Notes under the pieces: generated by a model
What the model was told of the DNA's origin: nothing
What the model saw: only the letters and a program-made list of their open reading frames with translations
Databases searched by the model: none
Shown: in pieces, positions 1-5,191 of the stretch
How the letters are laid out: every line of letters begins with the position of its first letter
Position numbering within the stretch: the first letter of the stretch is position 1
Source: Clostridia bacterium
GTDB taxonomy: Bacteria > Bacillota > Clostridia > TANB77 > CAG-508
NCBI GenBank assembly: GCA_900754085.1
Contig: CAAEBO010000040.1
Coordinates: forward strand, 1-6,275
Direction: 5' to 3'
DNA length: 6,275 nt
Made by a program: the position numbers and the translations under genes

Positions 1-60
1 ATATTATATTATTATAGCATAATAGTCAATGATTTCAAACAATATAAATACTTAAAAAAG

Positions 61-89
61 TTGAAAATTATATGCCTAAATGTTATAAT
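61..89 (+). promoter_or_regulatory. Sigma-A-type promoter with extended -10, for the 119-958 gene
   Basis: A -35 box TTGAAA (61-66) and a consensus -10 box TATAAT (84-89) are separated by exactly 17 bp. A TG dinucleotide at 81-82 forms an extended -10 (TGnTATAAT). Transcription should begin near 95-97, leaving a leader of about 22 nt with the ribosome binding site AGGAG at 109-113. This is a near-consensus vegetative promoter; nothing operator-like is evident around it. Confidence 0.75.
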
Positions 90-118
90 TGGATATAGAT
101 TTATAAAAAGGAGTACAT

Positions 119-958
119 ATGAGAAAAGTAAAGATACCTAAAAGTCAAATTTTTTGCTTTATTCTCATAATTATCGTGTGTATAATTGCTATTGTAGAAG
201 CATTGTATTATGTAATGAATCCTAATGCTTTAGAAAATAAAAATGCAGATAAAGATAGTGAAGATAATAATACAATTTCTAATGTGAATTTAGCAGAAAA
301 TTTTGATGATATATTTAAAAATACTTTTAAGGACAGTAATACATCAGAAAAAGCTAAAAAAATACAAGAAGATAAAGATTATATATACACAGAATATGAA
401 AAGAATGAAGTAAATTCAGGTAATTATGAAGTGAATGTTAAAATACCAATTATTAATATAGATTCTGAAGAAGTAAAATCATATAATGAAGATATTAAAA
501 AAGTATTTAAAGATAAAGCCGAAAGCATATTGAATGGAGGAGCAAATAAATCTATATATTCAGTTGATTATGAAGCTTATCTAAATAATAATATTTTATC
601 CATAATAATAAGATCAACGTTAAAAGAGGGCAATAATCCACAAAGAGTGATTATACAAACATATTGCTATAACGTTAAAGATATGAAAAAGGTAGAATTT
701 GCAGAAATTATGCAAATGAAAAACTTAGATAAAAATATGGTACAAGAAAAGATAAAAAGACAAATACAAGGAAAGCAAGAAGAGGCAAAAGCTTTACAAC
801 AATTAGGCTATTCTGTTTATACAAGGGATTTAAGAAGTGATAGATACGAAGTGGAAAATATTTCTAATTTCTTTATAGATGAAAACAATAATATATATGT
901 TATATATGCTTATGGAAATTCTAGTAATACAGATGTAACAGATATAATAACATTTTAA
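119..958 (+). CDS. Membrane-anchored extracytoplasmic protein, probable DUF4163/DUF3298 (RsiV/PdaC-like) domain
   Basis: This 279-residue protein has a short basic N-terminus, one hydrophobic segment at about residues 11-32, a polar Asn/Asp/Glu/Lys-rich linker (about 35-95), and a folded C-terminal region outside the membrane. There is no lipobox, so the segment probably stays as a signal anchor. Residues about 102-200 follow the pattern of DUF4163: a strand with 'KIPIINID', a helix with 'YNEDIKK', then 'VDYEAYLNNNILSIIIRS' and 'YCYNVKDMKKVEFAEIM'. The rest (about 200-279) resembles DUF3298, ending in a strand pair with 'FFIDENNNIYVIYAYG'. In known proteins this fold occurs in the lysozyme-sensing anti-sigma factor RsiV and the peptidoglycan deacetylase PdaC, so a cell-envelope role is likely. 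No cytoplasmic anti-sigma domain and no deacetylase domain is present, so the function is open. ATG 119 is chosen because AGGAG lies 5 nt upstream. The gene stands alone between its own promoter and terminator. Family assignment is by eye and moderate. Confidence 0.8.
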   Translation: MRKVKIPKSQIFCFILIIIVCIIAIVEALYYVMNPNALENKNADKDSEDNNTISNVNLAENFDDIFKNTFKDSNTSEKAKKIQEDKDYIYTEYEKNEVNSGNYEVNVKIPIINIDSEEVKSYNEDIKKVFKDKAESILNGGANKSIYSVDYEAYLNNNILSIIIRSTLKEGNNPQRVIIQTYCYNVKDMKKVEFAEIMQMKNLDKNMVQEKIKRQIQGKQEEAKALQQLGYSVYTRDLRSDRYEVENISNFFIDENNNIYVIYAYGNSSNTDVTDIITF

Positions 959-961
959 AAG

Positions 962-988
962 CAACAATATTTAGTATTGTTGTTTTTT
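962..988 (+). terminator. Intrinsic terminator of the 119-958 gene
   Basis: An 8-bp stem CAACAATA (962-969) pairs with TATTGTTG (975-982) around a 5-nt loop. Six T residues follow (983-988), then G and four more T. It begins 3 nt after the stop codon, so the gene is probably monocistronic. Confidence 0.8.
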
Positions 989-997
989 GTTTTATGA

Positions 998-1016
998 CCC
1001 CCCAGCTAGTCTGGGG
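998..1016. repeat. GC-rich inverted repeat between two terminators
   Basis: CCCCAG (1000-1005) pairs with CTGGGG (1011-1016) around the loop CTAGT, with two extra C on the left (998-999). The GC content contrasts sharply with the surroundings. No T-tract follows on either strand, so it is not a standard intrinsic terminator. It lies downstream of the terminator of the left gene and beyond the terminator predicted for htrA. It could be an extragenic palindrome family member or a remnant of a mobile element end; one copy cannot decide this. Confidence 0.55.
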
Positions 1017-1030
1017 AGAATAATTGCTAT

Positions 1031-1061
1031 AAAAAAAGAAGCACTTAAAAGTGCTTCTTTT
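1031..1061 (-). terminator. Hairpin terminator for htrA (partly bidirectional)
   Basis: A perfect 12-bp stem AAAAGAAGCACT (1034-1045) pairs with AGTGCTTCTTTT (1050-1061) around a 4-nt loop TAAA. Read on the minus strand, it is followed by an uninterrupted run of seven U (plus-strand A at 1031-1037), so it best serves htrA, whose stop codon lies about 130 nt upstream. On the plus strand four U fall within the stem, so it could also catch read-through from the left gene. Confidence 0.75.
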
Positions 1062-1075
1062 GAAAATAAAAGGGG

Positions 1076-1165
1076 ATGTTTTTAAACATACAGCCAGTAA
1101 TTGGAGTAATAAGTATTACTGACTTCTCCTATAATATAACAATTAATTTTGTTCATTCTGTGAAC
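1076..1165. repeat. Cluster of small inverted repeats in the htrA 3' untranslated region
   Basis: Between the htrA stop and its terminator lie several short palindromes: ATGTTT-TT-AAACAT (1076-1089); CAGTAAT (1095-1101) facing ATTACTG (1115-1121); AGTAAT (1105-1110) facing ATTACT (1115-1120); and GTTCA (1151-1155) facing TGAAC (1161-1165). The middle two share one arm and so exclude each other. They are short and AT-rich, and I assign no function. Confidence 0.35.
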
Positions 1166-1192
1166 TTAAAGTGATATATTTGAAAAATATAA

Positions 1193-2188
1193 TTAATTAT
1201 TTGATGAAGGTTGTTCTTGAAGAACTACTTTACATTCAACTTCTTTGCCTTCTCGATTTACCTTTAAAGTAATTTCATCACCAATTTTATAAGTATTTTT
1301 AATACTATTTAATTCATCCATTGTTTTTATAGATTTTCCTTGAATTTCTATAATAACATCACCTGGTTTGATTCCAGCTTTTTCAGCAGCACAGAAAGGT
1401 TCAACAGAAACTACATAAACACCTTCCACTAATTTATTTGCCTTAGCTGTTTGTTCATTTAAATCTCTACCAGTTAAGCCAATATAAGGTCTTACGACTT
1501 TTCCATCTGAAATAAGTTGCTCGAATATAGGTTTTGCAGAGTCTATAGGAATTGCAAATCCCATACCCTCAACACCAGTACCATTTAATTTTAAAGTATT
1601 TATACCAATAACTTTTCCTTCGCCATTTACTAAAGCACCGCCACTATTACCAGAATTTATTGCAGCATCTGTTTGAATTAAATTATAAGTATTACCATCT
1701 GTGCTAGCAACAGTTCTATTAACAGCACTTATTATACCAGAAGTTACAGAGCTTTGCATTCCAAGGGGATTACCAATTGCCATAGCGAATTCACCAACAA
1801 CTATATTACTAGAATTTCCTAGTTCTGCAGGAGTTAAATCTTTTTTATCTATTTTAATAACAGCCAAGTCTGTTTGTGAATCTGTACCAATAACTTTTGC
1901 CTCATATTCTGTAGTATCGTTATATAAAGTTACTGTGATTTTACTAGCTTCTGAAACTTGGTAATAAGAAGAATCATTAGAGCCAATAACGTGGTTATTA
2001 GTTAAAATATAACCGTCTTCACTAAGAATAATTCCTGATCCTTCTGCTGTTGCAGCTTGTGAACCACTAAATATTGAATTTACAGTGTAAGAAACTTTAA
2101 TTCCAACTATTGATGGTAAAACTTTAGAAGCAACATTTGTAGCTGTATCAGAATAGTTTGATAGAGAAACTAAGTTACCGAGTACCAA
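1193..2188 (-). CDS. htrA: HtrA/DegP-like serine protease, trypsin-like and PDZ part (C-terminal portion of a frameshifted gene)
   Basis: This frame encodes nearly all of an HtrA-family envelope protease, which degrades or refolds misfolded exported proteins on the outer face of the membrane. The trypsin-like domain spans about residues 15-225, with an intact catalytic triad: His66 in 'TNNHV', Asp107 in 'SQTDLAV' and Ser182 in 'GNSGGAL'. One PDZ domain follows at about 235-325, containing 'RPYIGL' and 'AAEKAGIKPGDVI'. The only upstream start available is TTG 2188, with no Shine-Dalgarno sequence before it, and this product would lack a membrane anchor or signal peptide. The anchor is encoded just upstream in another frame (2420-2175), so the two were very probably one gene of about 405-410 residues, a usual length for Gram-positive HtrA. 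All catalytic residues being intact argues for a recent mutation, a sequencing error or recoding rather than old decay. The family call is firm; the expression state is not. Confidence 0.93.
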   Translation of the reverse strand: MVLGNLVSLSNYSDTATNVASKVLPSIVGIKVSYTVNSIFSGSQAATAEGSGIILSEDGYILTNNHVIGSNDSSYYQVSEASKITVTLYNDTTEYEAKVIGTDSQTDLAVIKIDKKDLTPAELGNSSNIVVGEFAMAIGNPLGMQSSVTSGIISAVNRTVASTDGNTYNLIQTDAAINSGNSGGALVNGEGKVIGINTLKLNGTGVEGMGFAIPIDSAKPIFEQLISDGKVVRPYIGLTGRDLNEQTAKANKLVEGVYVVSVEPFCAAEKAGIKPGDVIIEIQGKSIKTMDELNSIKNTYKIGDEITLKVNREGKEVECKVVLQEQPSSNN

Positions 2189-2190
2189 CA
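2174..2190 (-). other. htrA: Frameshift junction within htrA
   Basis: On the minus strand the anchor frame reads GTT GGT ACT CGG TAA C, ending at TAA (2177-2175). The protease frame is one base later (TTG GTA CTC GGT AAC TTA). A +1 shift, or loss of one base, restores one continuous protein. Loss of the 7 bases between the two GGTA copies in GGTACTCGGTAAC would also restore the frame, giving 'SVGNLVSLS'. CGG is a rare-looking Arg codon in this AT-rich DNA and sits directly before the stop, a context that could in principle favour +1 slippage. A plain indel or assembly error is more likely. Confidence 0.75.
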
Positions 2191-2420
2191 GATTGAACTG
2201 TATTATCTTTAGGTTTTGATGTTAAACCTAAGATATTATTTCTAATTGTTGGAATACCAAAACAAGTTCCTACAACTAAAGCAGCGCCTATAACTCCAGA
2301 ACAAAATGGGATTAAAACACCTTTTCCAAAATTAACTTTTCCTTTTTCTTTAAAATTACCATTATTTTTTGGAATATTAAATTTTTTATTTTCTGTATTA
2401 TTTTGATTGATTTCTTCCAT
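2175..2420 (-). CDS. htrA: N-terminal membrane-anchor portion of the frameshifted HtrA-like protease
   Basis: This 81-codon frame begins at ATG 2420 with a strong GGAGGT site 6 nt upstream (plus strand 2427-2432). Residues 1-33 are polar and basic (Asn/Lys-rich, cytoplasmic). Residues about 35-57 form one hydrophobic transmembrane segment, followed by a linker. This is the usual N-terminus of a Gram-positive HtrA: a short cytoplasmic tail, then a signal anchor. The frame ends at TAA 2177-2175, overlapping the start of the protease frame. Shifting +1 there joins '...TVQSVG' to 'NLVSLSNYSDTATNVA...', the normal continuation into an HtrA protease domain. If translated as it stands, the product would be a bare anchor peptide without activity. 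I treat it as part of the same gene as 1193-2188, not as an independent small protein. Confidence 0.8.
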   Translation of the reverse strand: MEEINQNNTENKKFNIPKNNGNFKEKGKVNFGKGVLIPFCSGVIGAALVVGTCFGIPTIRNNILGLTSKPKDNTVQSVGTR

Positions 2421-2443
2421 ATAATTACCTCCATTTGTAATAT

Positions 2444-2471
2444 CTTATACTAAACTAATTAAAAGATACAA
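2444..2471 (-). promoter_or_regulatory. Probable promoter of htrA
   Basis: Read on the minus strand, TTGTAT (plus 2471-2466) and TATAAG (plus 2449-2444) are separated by 16 bp. They lie about 24 bp upstream of the htrA start codon, with the ribosome binding site GGAGGT between. The -35 is weak relative to consensus, which suits a gene needing an activator. The phased repeats at 2478-2510 sit immediately upstream. Confidence 0.5.
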
Positions 2472-2477
2472 TAGTTT

Positions 2478-2510
2478 TGTGAAAAAACTGTGAAAAATCT
2501 GTATTTCTTT
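2478..2510. promoter_or_regulatory. 11-bp-phased direct repeats, candidate response-regulator operator
   Basis: Three consecutive 11-bp units begin at 2478, 2489 and 2500: TGTGAAAAAAC, TGTGAAAAATC and TGTATTTCTTT. The first two differ at one position; the third keeps only TGT. On the minus strand the core is TTCACA-5 nt-TTCACA. Direct half-sites spaced one helical turn apart are typical of OmpR/PhoB-family response regulators, and this core resembles the Gram-positive PhoP box (TTnACA repeats spaced by about 5 bp). The array fills the 40-bp gap between the divergent -35 boxes (2466-2471 and 2512-2517). In Bacillus subtilis, htrA is activated by the OmpR-family regulator CssR, so a related role is plausible. 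The regulator's identity is inference. Confidence 0.5.
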
Positions 2511-2511
2511 A

Positions 2512-2540
2512 TTGTAATAATGAAAAAAAGAATATATAAT
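2512..2540 (+). promoter_or_regulatory. Sigma-A-type promoter of the 2561-4954 operon
   Basis: TTGTAA (2512-2517) and a consensus TATAAT (2535-2540) are separated by 17 bp. Transcription should start near 2546-2548, only a few bases before the GGAGGG ribosome binding site (2551-2556), giving a very short leader. The promoter diverges from htrA's and directly abuts the phased repeat array. Confidence 0.65.
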
Positions 2541-2560
2541 AAGAAAAATTGGAGGGAAAT

Positions 2561-2995
2561 ATGAAGAAAAAAGGATTTTTCAATATTAAACTAATAATTA
2601 TAATATTAACAATATTAGTACTAACAGTAATAACAGGATTTTATATAAAAAATAATTTTTATGATCAAAAATTAAAGAATTTAAGTACAACAATGCTACA
2701 AATACAAGCGAAAGTAAAAGTTATAAATGAAAAAAATAAATTAAATGATACAGAAGATTACATTGGGAAAGAGATTTCAGAAGAAAACTTAAAAAAATTA
2801 AATTTAGAAGATACTGGAAAAATAAAAGTTTGGGACAGCGAAGAATTAAATAATTTACAGATAAACACAGTAAATGAAACACAAGATTTTGCTATAGATT
2901 ATGAAACAGAAGAAGTGTATTATTTAGATGGATATAAAAATGATGATAGTATGTTATATTCGCTAACAGATATTAATAAACTAGCAGTTGAATAA
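2561..2995 (+). CDS. Small single-pass membrane protein, possibly pseudopilin-like; function unknown
   Basis: This 144-residue protein starts at ATG 2561, with GGAGGG 4 nt upstream. A TTG at 2549 is in frame but would place the ribosome site inside the gene, so I reject it. It has a basic N-terminus (MKKKG), a strongly hydrophobic helix at about residues 9-29, then an amphipathic helix rich in Lys, Asn and Gln (about 35-60) and a small acidic C-terminal region. The C-terminal 'DFAIDYETEEVYYLDGYKN...YSLTDINKL' (about 109-141) resembles the end of pilin-like proteins of Clostridia, in which an N-terminal helix precedes a small domain with a 'VDYE..EVYY..GY' motif. The prepilin signature is degenerate: position +5 after the Gly5/Phe6 bond is Lys10, not Glu, so processing by a prepilin peptidase is doubtful. 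It is the first gene of an operon with rnhB and pdp, diverging from htrA. I do not recognise a specific family. Confidence 0.75.
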   Translation: MKKKGFFNIKLIIIILTILVLTVITGFYIKNNFYDQKLKNLSTTMLQIQAKVKVINEKNKLNDTEDYIGKEISEENLKKLNLEDTGKIKVWDSEELNNLQINTVNETQDFAIDYETEEVYYLDGYKNDDSMLYSLTDINKLAVE

Positions 2996-3005
2996 TGGAG
3001 GAAAC

Positions 3006-3635
3006 ATGAAAGAAAAAGAAGAAGAAAGACTAAAAGAACTAAAGAAAATAGAATTTGAATTTCATAAAGATGGAGTAAAATATATAGCGGGAATTGATGA
3101 AGCTGGAAGAGGACCTTTAGCAGGACCTGTTGTTATAGGATGTGTAATAATGCCAGAGGATTCGATGATAGAAGGAATAAACGATTCTAAAAAGGTTTCA
3201 GAAAAAAAGAGAGAAAAATTATATGATGAAATTATAGAGAATGCAATAAGTTGGTCTGTTGCAATAATAGATAAACAAGATATTGATGAACTTAATATTC
3301 TTAATGCAACTAAAAAAGGTGTTACAGAAGCAATAAAGGGATTAGAAATAAAACCAGAGTTAATTTTGGTAGATGCCTTAAATGGAATAGATACATGTAA
3401 CATAAAATATGATTCAATAATAAAAGGAGATGCAAAATGTTACAGTATTTCGGCAGCTTCAATTTTGGCAAAAGTTACAAGAGATAGAATAATGAGAGAA
3501 TGGGATGAAATTTATCCACAATATGGTTTTGCTAAAAATAAAGGATATGGCACTAAAGTACATATAGAAGCACTTAAAGAATATGGGCCTTGCCCAATAC
3601 ATAGAAAAACATTTATAAAGCATTTTGTAGATTAG
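3006..3635 (+). CDS. rnhB: Ribonuclease HII
   Basis: This 209-residue enzyme cleaves the RNA strand of RNA-DNA hybrids and nicks 5' of single ribonucleotides in DNA, starting ribonucleotide excision repair in the cytoplasm. The family signature is complete. Asp31 and Glu32 lie in 'GIDEAGRGPLAGP', which also contains the GRG motif that recognises the RNA-DNA junction. The third acidic ligand is Asp123 ('LVDAL') and the fourth is Asp142 ('KGDAK'), followed by 'ISAASILAKVTRDR' and the Tyr-containing 'QYGFAKNKGYGT'. The C-terminal 'GPCPIHRKTF' is also typical. Length matches standard RNase HII proteins. ATG 3006 is preceded by GGAGG at 2997-3001; the in-frame TTG 2988 lies before this site and overlaps the previous gene, so I reject it. 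The start is 10 nt after the preceding stop codon, indicating translation from the same mRNA. The call is secure. Confidence 0.97.
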   Translation: MKEKEEERLKELKKIEFEFHKDGVKYIAGIDEAGRGPLAGPVVIGCVIMPEDSMIEGINDSKKVSEKKREKLYDEIIENAISWSVAIIDKQDIDELNILNATKKGVTEAIKGLEIKPELILVDALNGIDTCNIKYDSIIKGDAKCYSISAASILAKVTRDRIMREWDEIYPQYGFAKNKGYGTKVHIEALKEYGPCPIHRKTFIKHFVD

Positions 3636-3652
3636 AAGATGGAGATTTATTT

Positions 3653-4954
3653 ATGAATATTATAGATATTATTGCTAAAAAAAGAGATGGAAAAGAATTA
3701 GAAACAGATGAAATAAATTATTTTATTAATAACTATACAGTTGGGAAAATAGAAGATTATCAAGCTTCAGCCTTGATTATGGCAATATATATAAATGGAA
3801 TGAATTACAGAGAAATAAAAGATATGACTATGGCAATGGCAAATTCTGGAGATGTTTTAGACTTATCAGAATTGGGAGAAAATGTAGTTGACAAACATAG
3901 TACAGGAGGAGTAGGCGACAAAGTAACTATAATTTTAGCTCCGCTAATAGCTTCATTAGGAATTCCAGTGGCAAAAATGTCTGGAAGAGGATTAGGATTT
4001 ACTGGTGGAACTGCAGACAAAATTGAATCTATCCCTGGCTATAATACAGAAATTTCAGAAAAAGAATTTATTAATAATGTAAAAGATATAGGAATAAGTT
4101 TAATTACGCAAACACTTAACTTAGCACCAGCAGATAAAAAAATATATGCTTTAAGAGATACAATTGCATGTACAGAAAGTATTCCACTAATTGCTTCTAG
4201 TATTATGAGTAAAAAAATTGCAAGTGGTGCTAATAAAATTGTTTTAGATGTAACTTGTGGTTATGGAGCATTTATGAAAGACATAAAATCGGCTAAAGAA
4301 CTTTCGAATACAATGATTAAAATAGGAAATTTAGCAAAAAGAGAAACTGTATGTGTAATTACTAATATGAATGAACCACTAGGATTTGCAATAGGGAACA
4401 GTTTAGAAATTATAGAAGCAATAGAATTTTTGAAAGGAAATATGCCAGAGGATTTAAAAGAAGTAGTTTTAGAACTTGGAGCATATATGATAAAACTTTC
4501 AGGAAAAGGAGAAAATATAGAAGCAAATAAAGTAATATTATTAGAAAATATACAAAATGGAAAAGCTTATAATAAATTTATAGAACTTATACAAAAACAA
4601 GGTGGAAACATAGAATATATTAAAGATATAACAAAATTTGAACAAGCAAAAGTAATTCGAGAAGTAATGGCCATTTCAGAAGGATATGTACAAGAAATTA
4701 ATGCAGAAGAAATAGGCAAGATTGCTTGCAATTTAGGAGCAGGAAGAAAAAGTAAAAAAGATAATATAAATTTAAGCGTAGGGCTAGTTTTAAATAAGAA
4801 AATAGGTGATTATGTACACATAGGTGATAAATTAGTAACTATATATGCTAATAGCACAGAAGAGGCAGAGCAAGCAGAAAAACAATTAATTAAAACATTA
4901 AAAATAGGTGAAAATAAAATAATAGAAAATACAATTATAGACATAATAAAATAA
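3653..4954 (+). CDS. pdp: Pyrimidine-nucleoside phosphorylase
   Basis: This 433-residue cytoplasmic enzyme splits thymidine, deoxyuridine and uridine with phosphate into base and (deoxy)ribose-1-phosphate, feeding pyrimidine salvage and pentose use. It belongs to the thymidine/pyrimidine phosphorylase family (glycosyltransferase family 3 fold). A small helical N-terminal domain (about 1-65) is followed by the phosphate-binding 'DKHSTGGVGDK' (about 80-90), the family signature 'SGRGLGFTGGTADKIE' (about 110-125), and base-contacting residues Arg168, Ser183 and Lys187, which fall at the numbering known for Geobacillus Pdp. The C-terminal alpha/beta domain (about 345-420) contains 'LGAGRKSKKD'. 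Full length, with no lesions. GGAG at 3641-3644 lies 8 nt before ATG 3653, and the gene begins 17 nt after rnhB, so it is cotranscribed. No other deo or cdd genes are nearby. I prefer Pdp (EC 2.4.2.2) to thymidine-specific DeoA because of lineage and residue match; specificity is inference. Confidence 0.95.
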   Translation: MNIIDIIAKKRDGKELETDEINYFINNYTVGKIEDYQASALIMAIYINGMNYREIKDMTMAMANSGDVLDLSELGENVVDKHSTGGVGDKVTIILAPLIASLGIPVAKMSGRGLGFTGGTADKIESIPGYNTEISEKEFINNVKDIGISLITQTLNLAPADKKIYALRDTIACTESIPLIASSIMSKKIASGANKIVLDVTCGYGAFMKDIKSAKELSNTMIKIGNLAKRETVCVITNMNEPLGFAIGNSLEIIEAIEFLKGNMPEDLKEVVLELGAYMIKLSGKGENIEANKVILLENIQNGKAYNKFIELIQKQGGNIEYIKDITKFEQAKVIREVMAISEGYVQEINAEEIGKIACNLGAGRKSKKDNINLSVGLVLNKKIGDYVHIGDKLVTIYANSTEEAEQAEKQLIKTLKIGENKIIENTIIDIIK

Positions 4955-4986
4955 AAGTTGATAGAACAAAAATCTATCAACTTTTT
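4953..4986. terminator. Bidirectional terminator shared by the pdp operon and the ylbJ operon
   Basis: A 13-bp stem AAAAGTTGATAGA (4953-4965) pairs with TCTATCAACTTTT (4973-4985) around a 7-nt loop (ACAAAAA). T residues at 4982-4986 serve the plus strand and the A run at 4953-4956 serves the minus strand. The left arm begins inside the pdp stop codon. The right arm contains the TGA stop (4977-4979) of the minus-strand small gene, so both converging operons end on the same hairpin. Confidence 0.8.
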
Positions 4987-5165
4987 CCACCACACATTTT
5001 TTCATATTCTTTACATTTTATTTTATAATCCATTTGCATACATAAACATTTATAATACATATAACCTTGTTCATATTGATTCATTGGATTAAAAAAATTT
5101 TCAGGATCAGGAAAATCATATGATTGATAACCATTTAAGTTAGAAAAGTCAATATTTTTATCCAT
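4977..5165 (-). CDS. Small cysteine-containing protein downstream of ylbJ; function unknown
   Basis: This 62-residue protein has an acidic, aromatic and Asn/Pro-rich first half and a likely helical second half ('YEQGYMYYKCLCMQMDYKIK...'). Four cysteines sit at positions 40, 42, 51 and 58, including a CxC pair. No signal peptide or membrane segment is seen. ATG 5165 is well supported by GGAGGT 7 nt upstream (plus 5173-5178). It starts 26 nt after the ylbJ stop, with no promoter or terminator between, so it is very probably cotranscribed. By association with ylbJ it may be made during sporulation, perhaps in the mother cell or spore coat, but that is inference. Cysteines could form disulfide cross-links or bind metal. 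I do not recognise a named family. The strong ribosome site and tight placement make a real gene likely despite its size. Confidence 0.78.
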   Translation of the reverse strand: MDKNIDFSNLNGYQSYDFPDPENFFNPMNQYEQGYMYYKCLCMQMDYKIKCKEYEKMCGGKS

Positions 5166-5191
5166 AAAATTTACCTCCTACTTATAGATAT

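Noticed and set aside
10..24. Hairpin TATTAT-AGC-ATAATA at the left edge
   Set aside because: Six A/T pairs only, with no T-tract. Such palindromes are expected by chance in DNA this AT-rich.
1076..1174. A 32-codon plus-strand frame from ATG 1076, preceded by AAAAGGGG
   Set aside because: The purine run touches the start codon with no spacing, no promoter is apparent, and the region is filled with palindromes in the htrA 3' untranslated region. A 24-codon minus-strand frame from 1156 was rejected for lack of a ribosome site.
1701..1964. Plus-strand frame of 87 codons inside htrA
   Set aside because: It lies wholly antisense to the conserved protease domain and has no ribosome binding site or recognisable protein features.
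2549..2560. TTG start at 2549 for the small membrane protein (and TTG 2988 for rnhB)
   Set aside because: Both would place the GGAGG ribosome site inside the coding sequence. The ATG codons at 2561 and 3006 lie at proper distance after it.
3062..3403. Minus-strand frame of 113 codons inside rnhB
   Set aside because: Antisense shadow of catalytic RNase HII sequence. Its Ser/Ile/Pro-rich composition is typical of reverse-complemented AT-rich coding DNA.
3805..4020. Minus-strand frame of 71 codons inside pdp
   Set aside because: Antisense shadow of the family signature region, with no start signal.
4810..4995. Minus-strand frame of 61 codons over the end of pdp
   Set aside because: It would start inside the 62-residue gene, run through the shared terminator and read antisense to pdp. 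No ribosome site.
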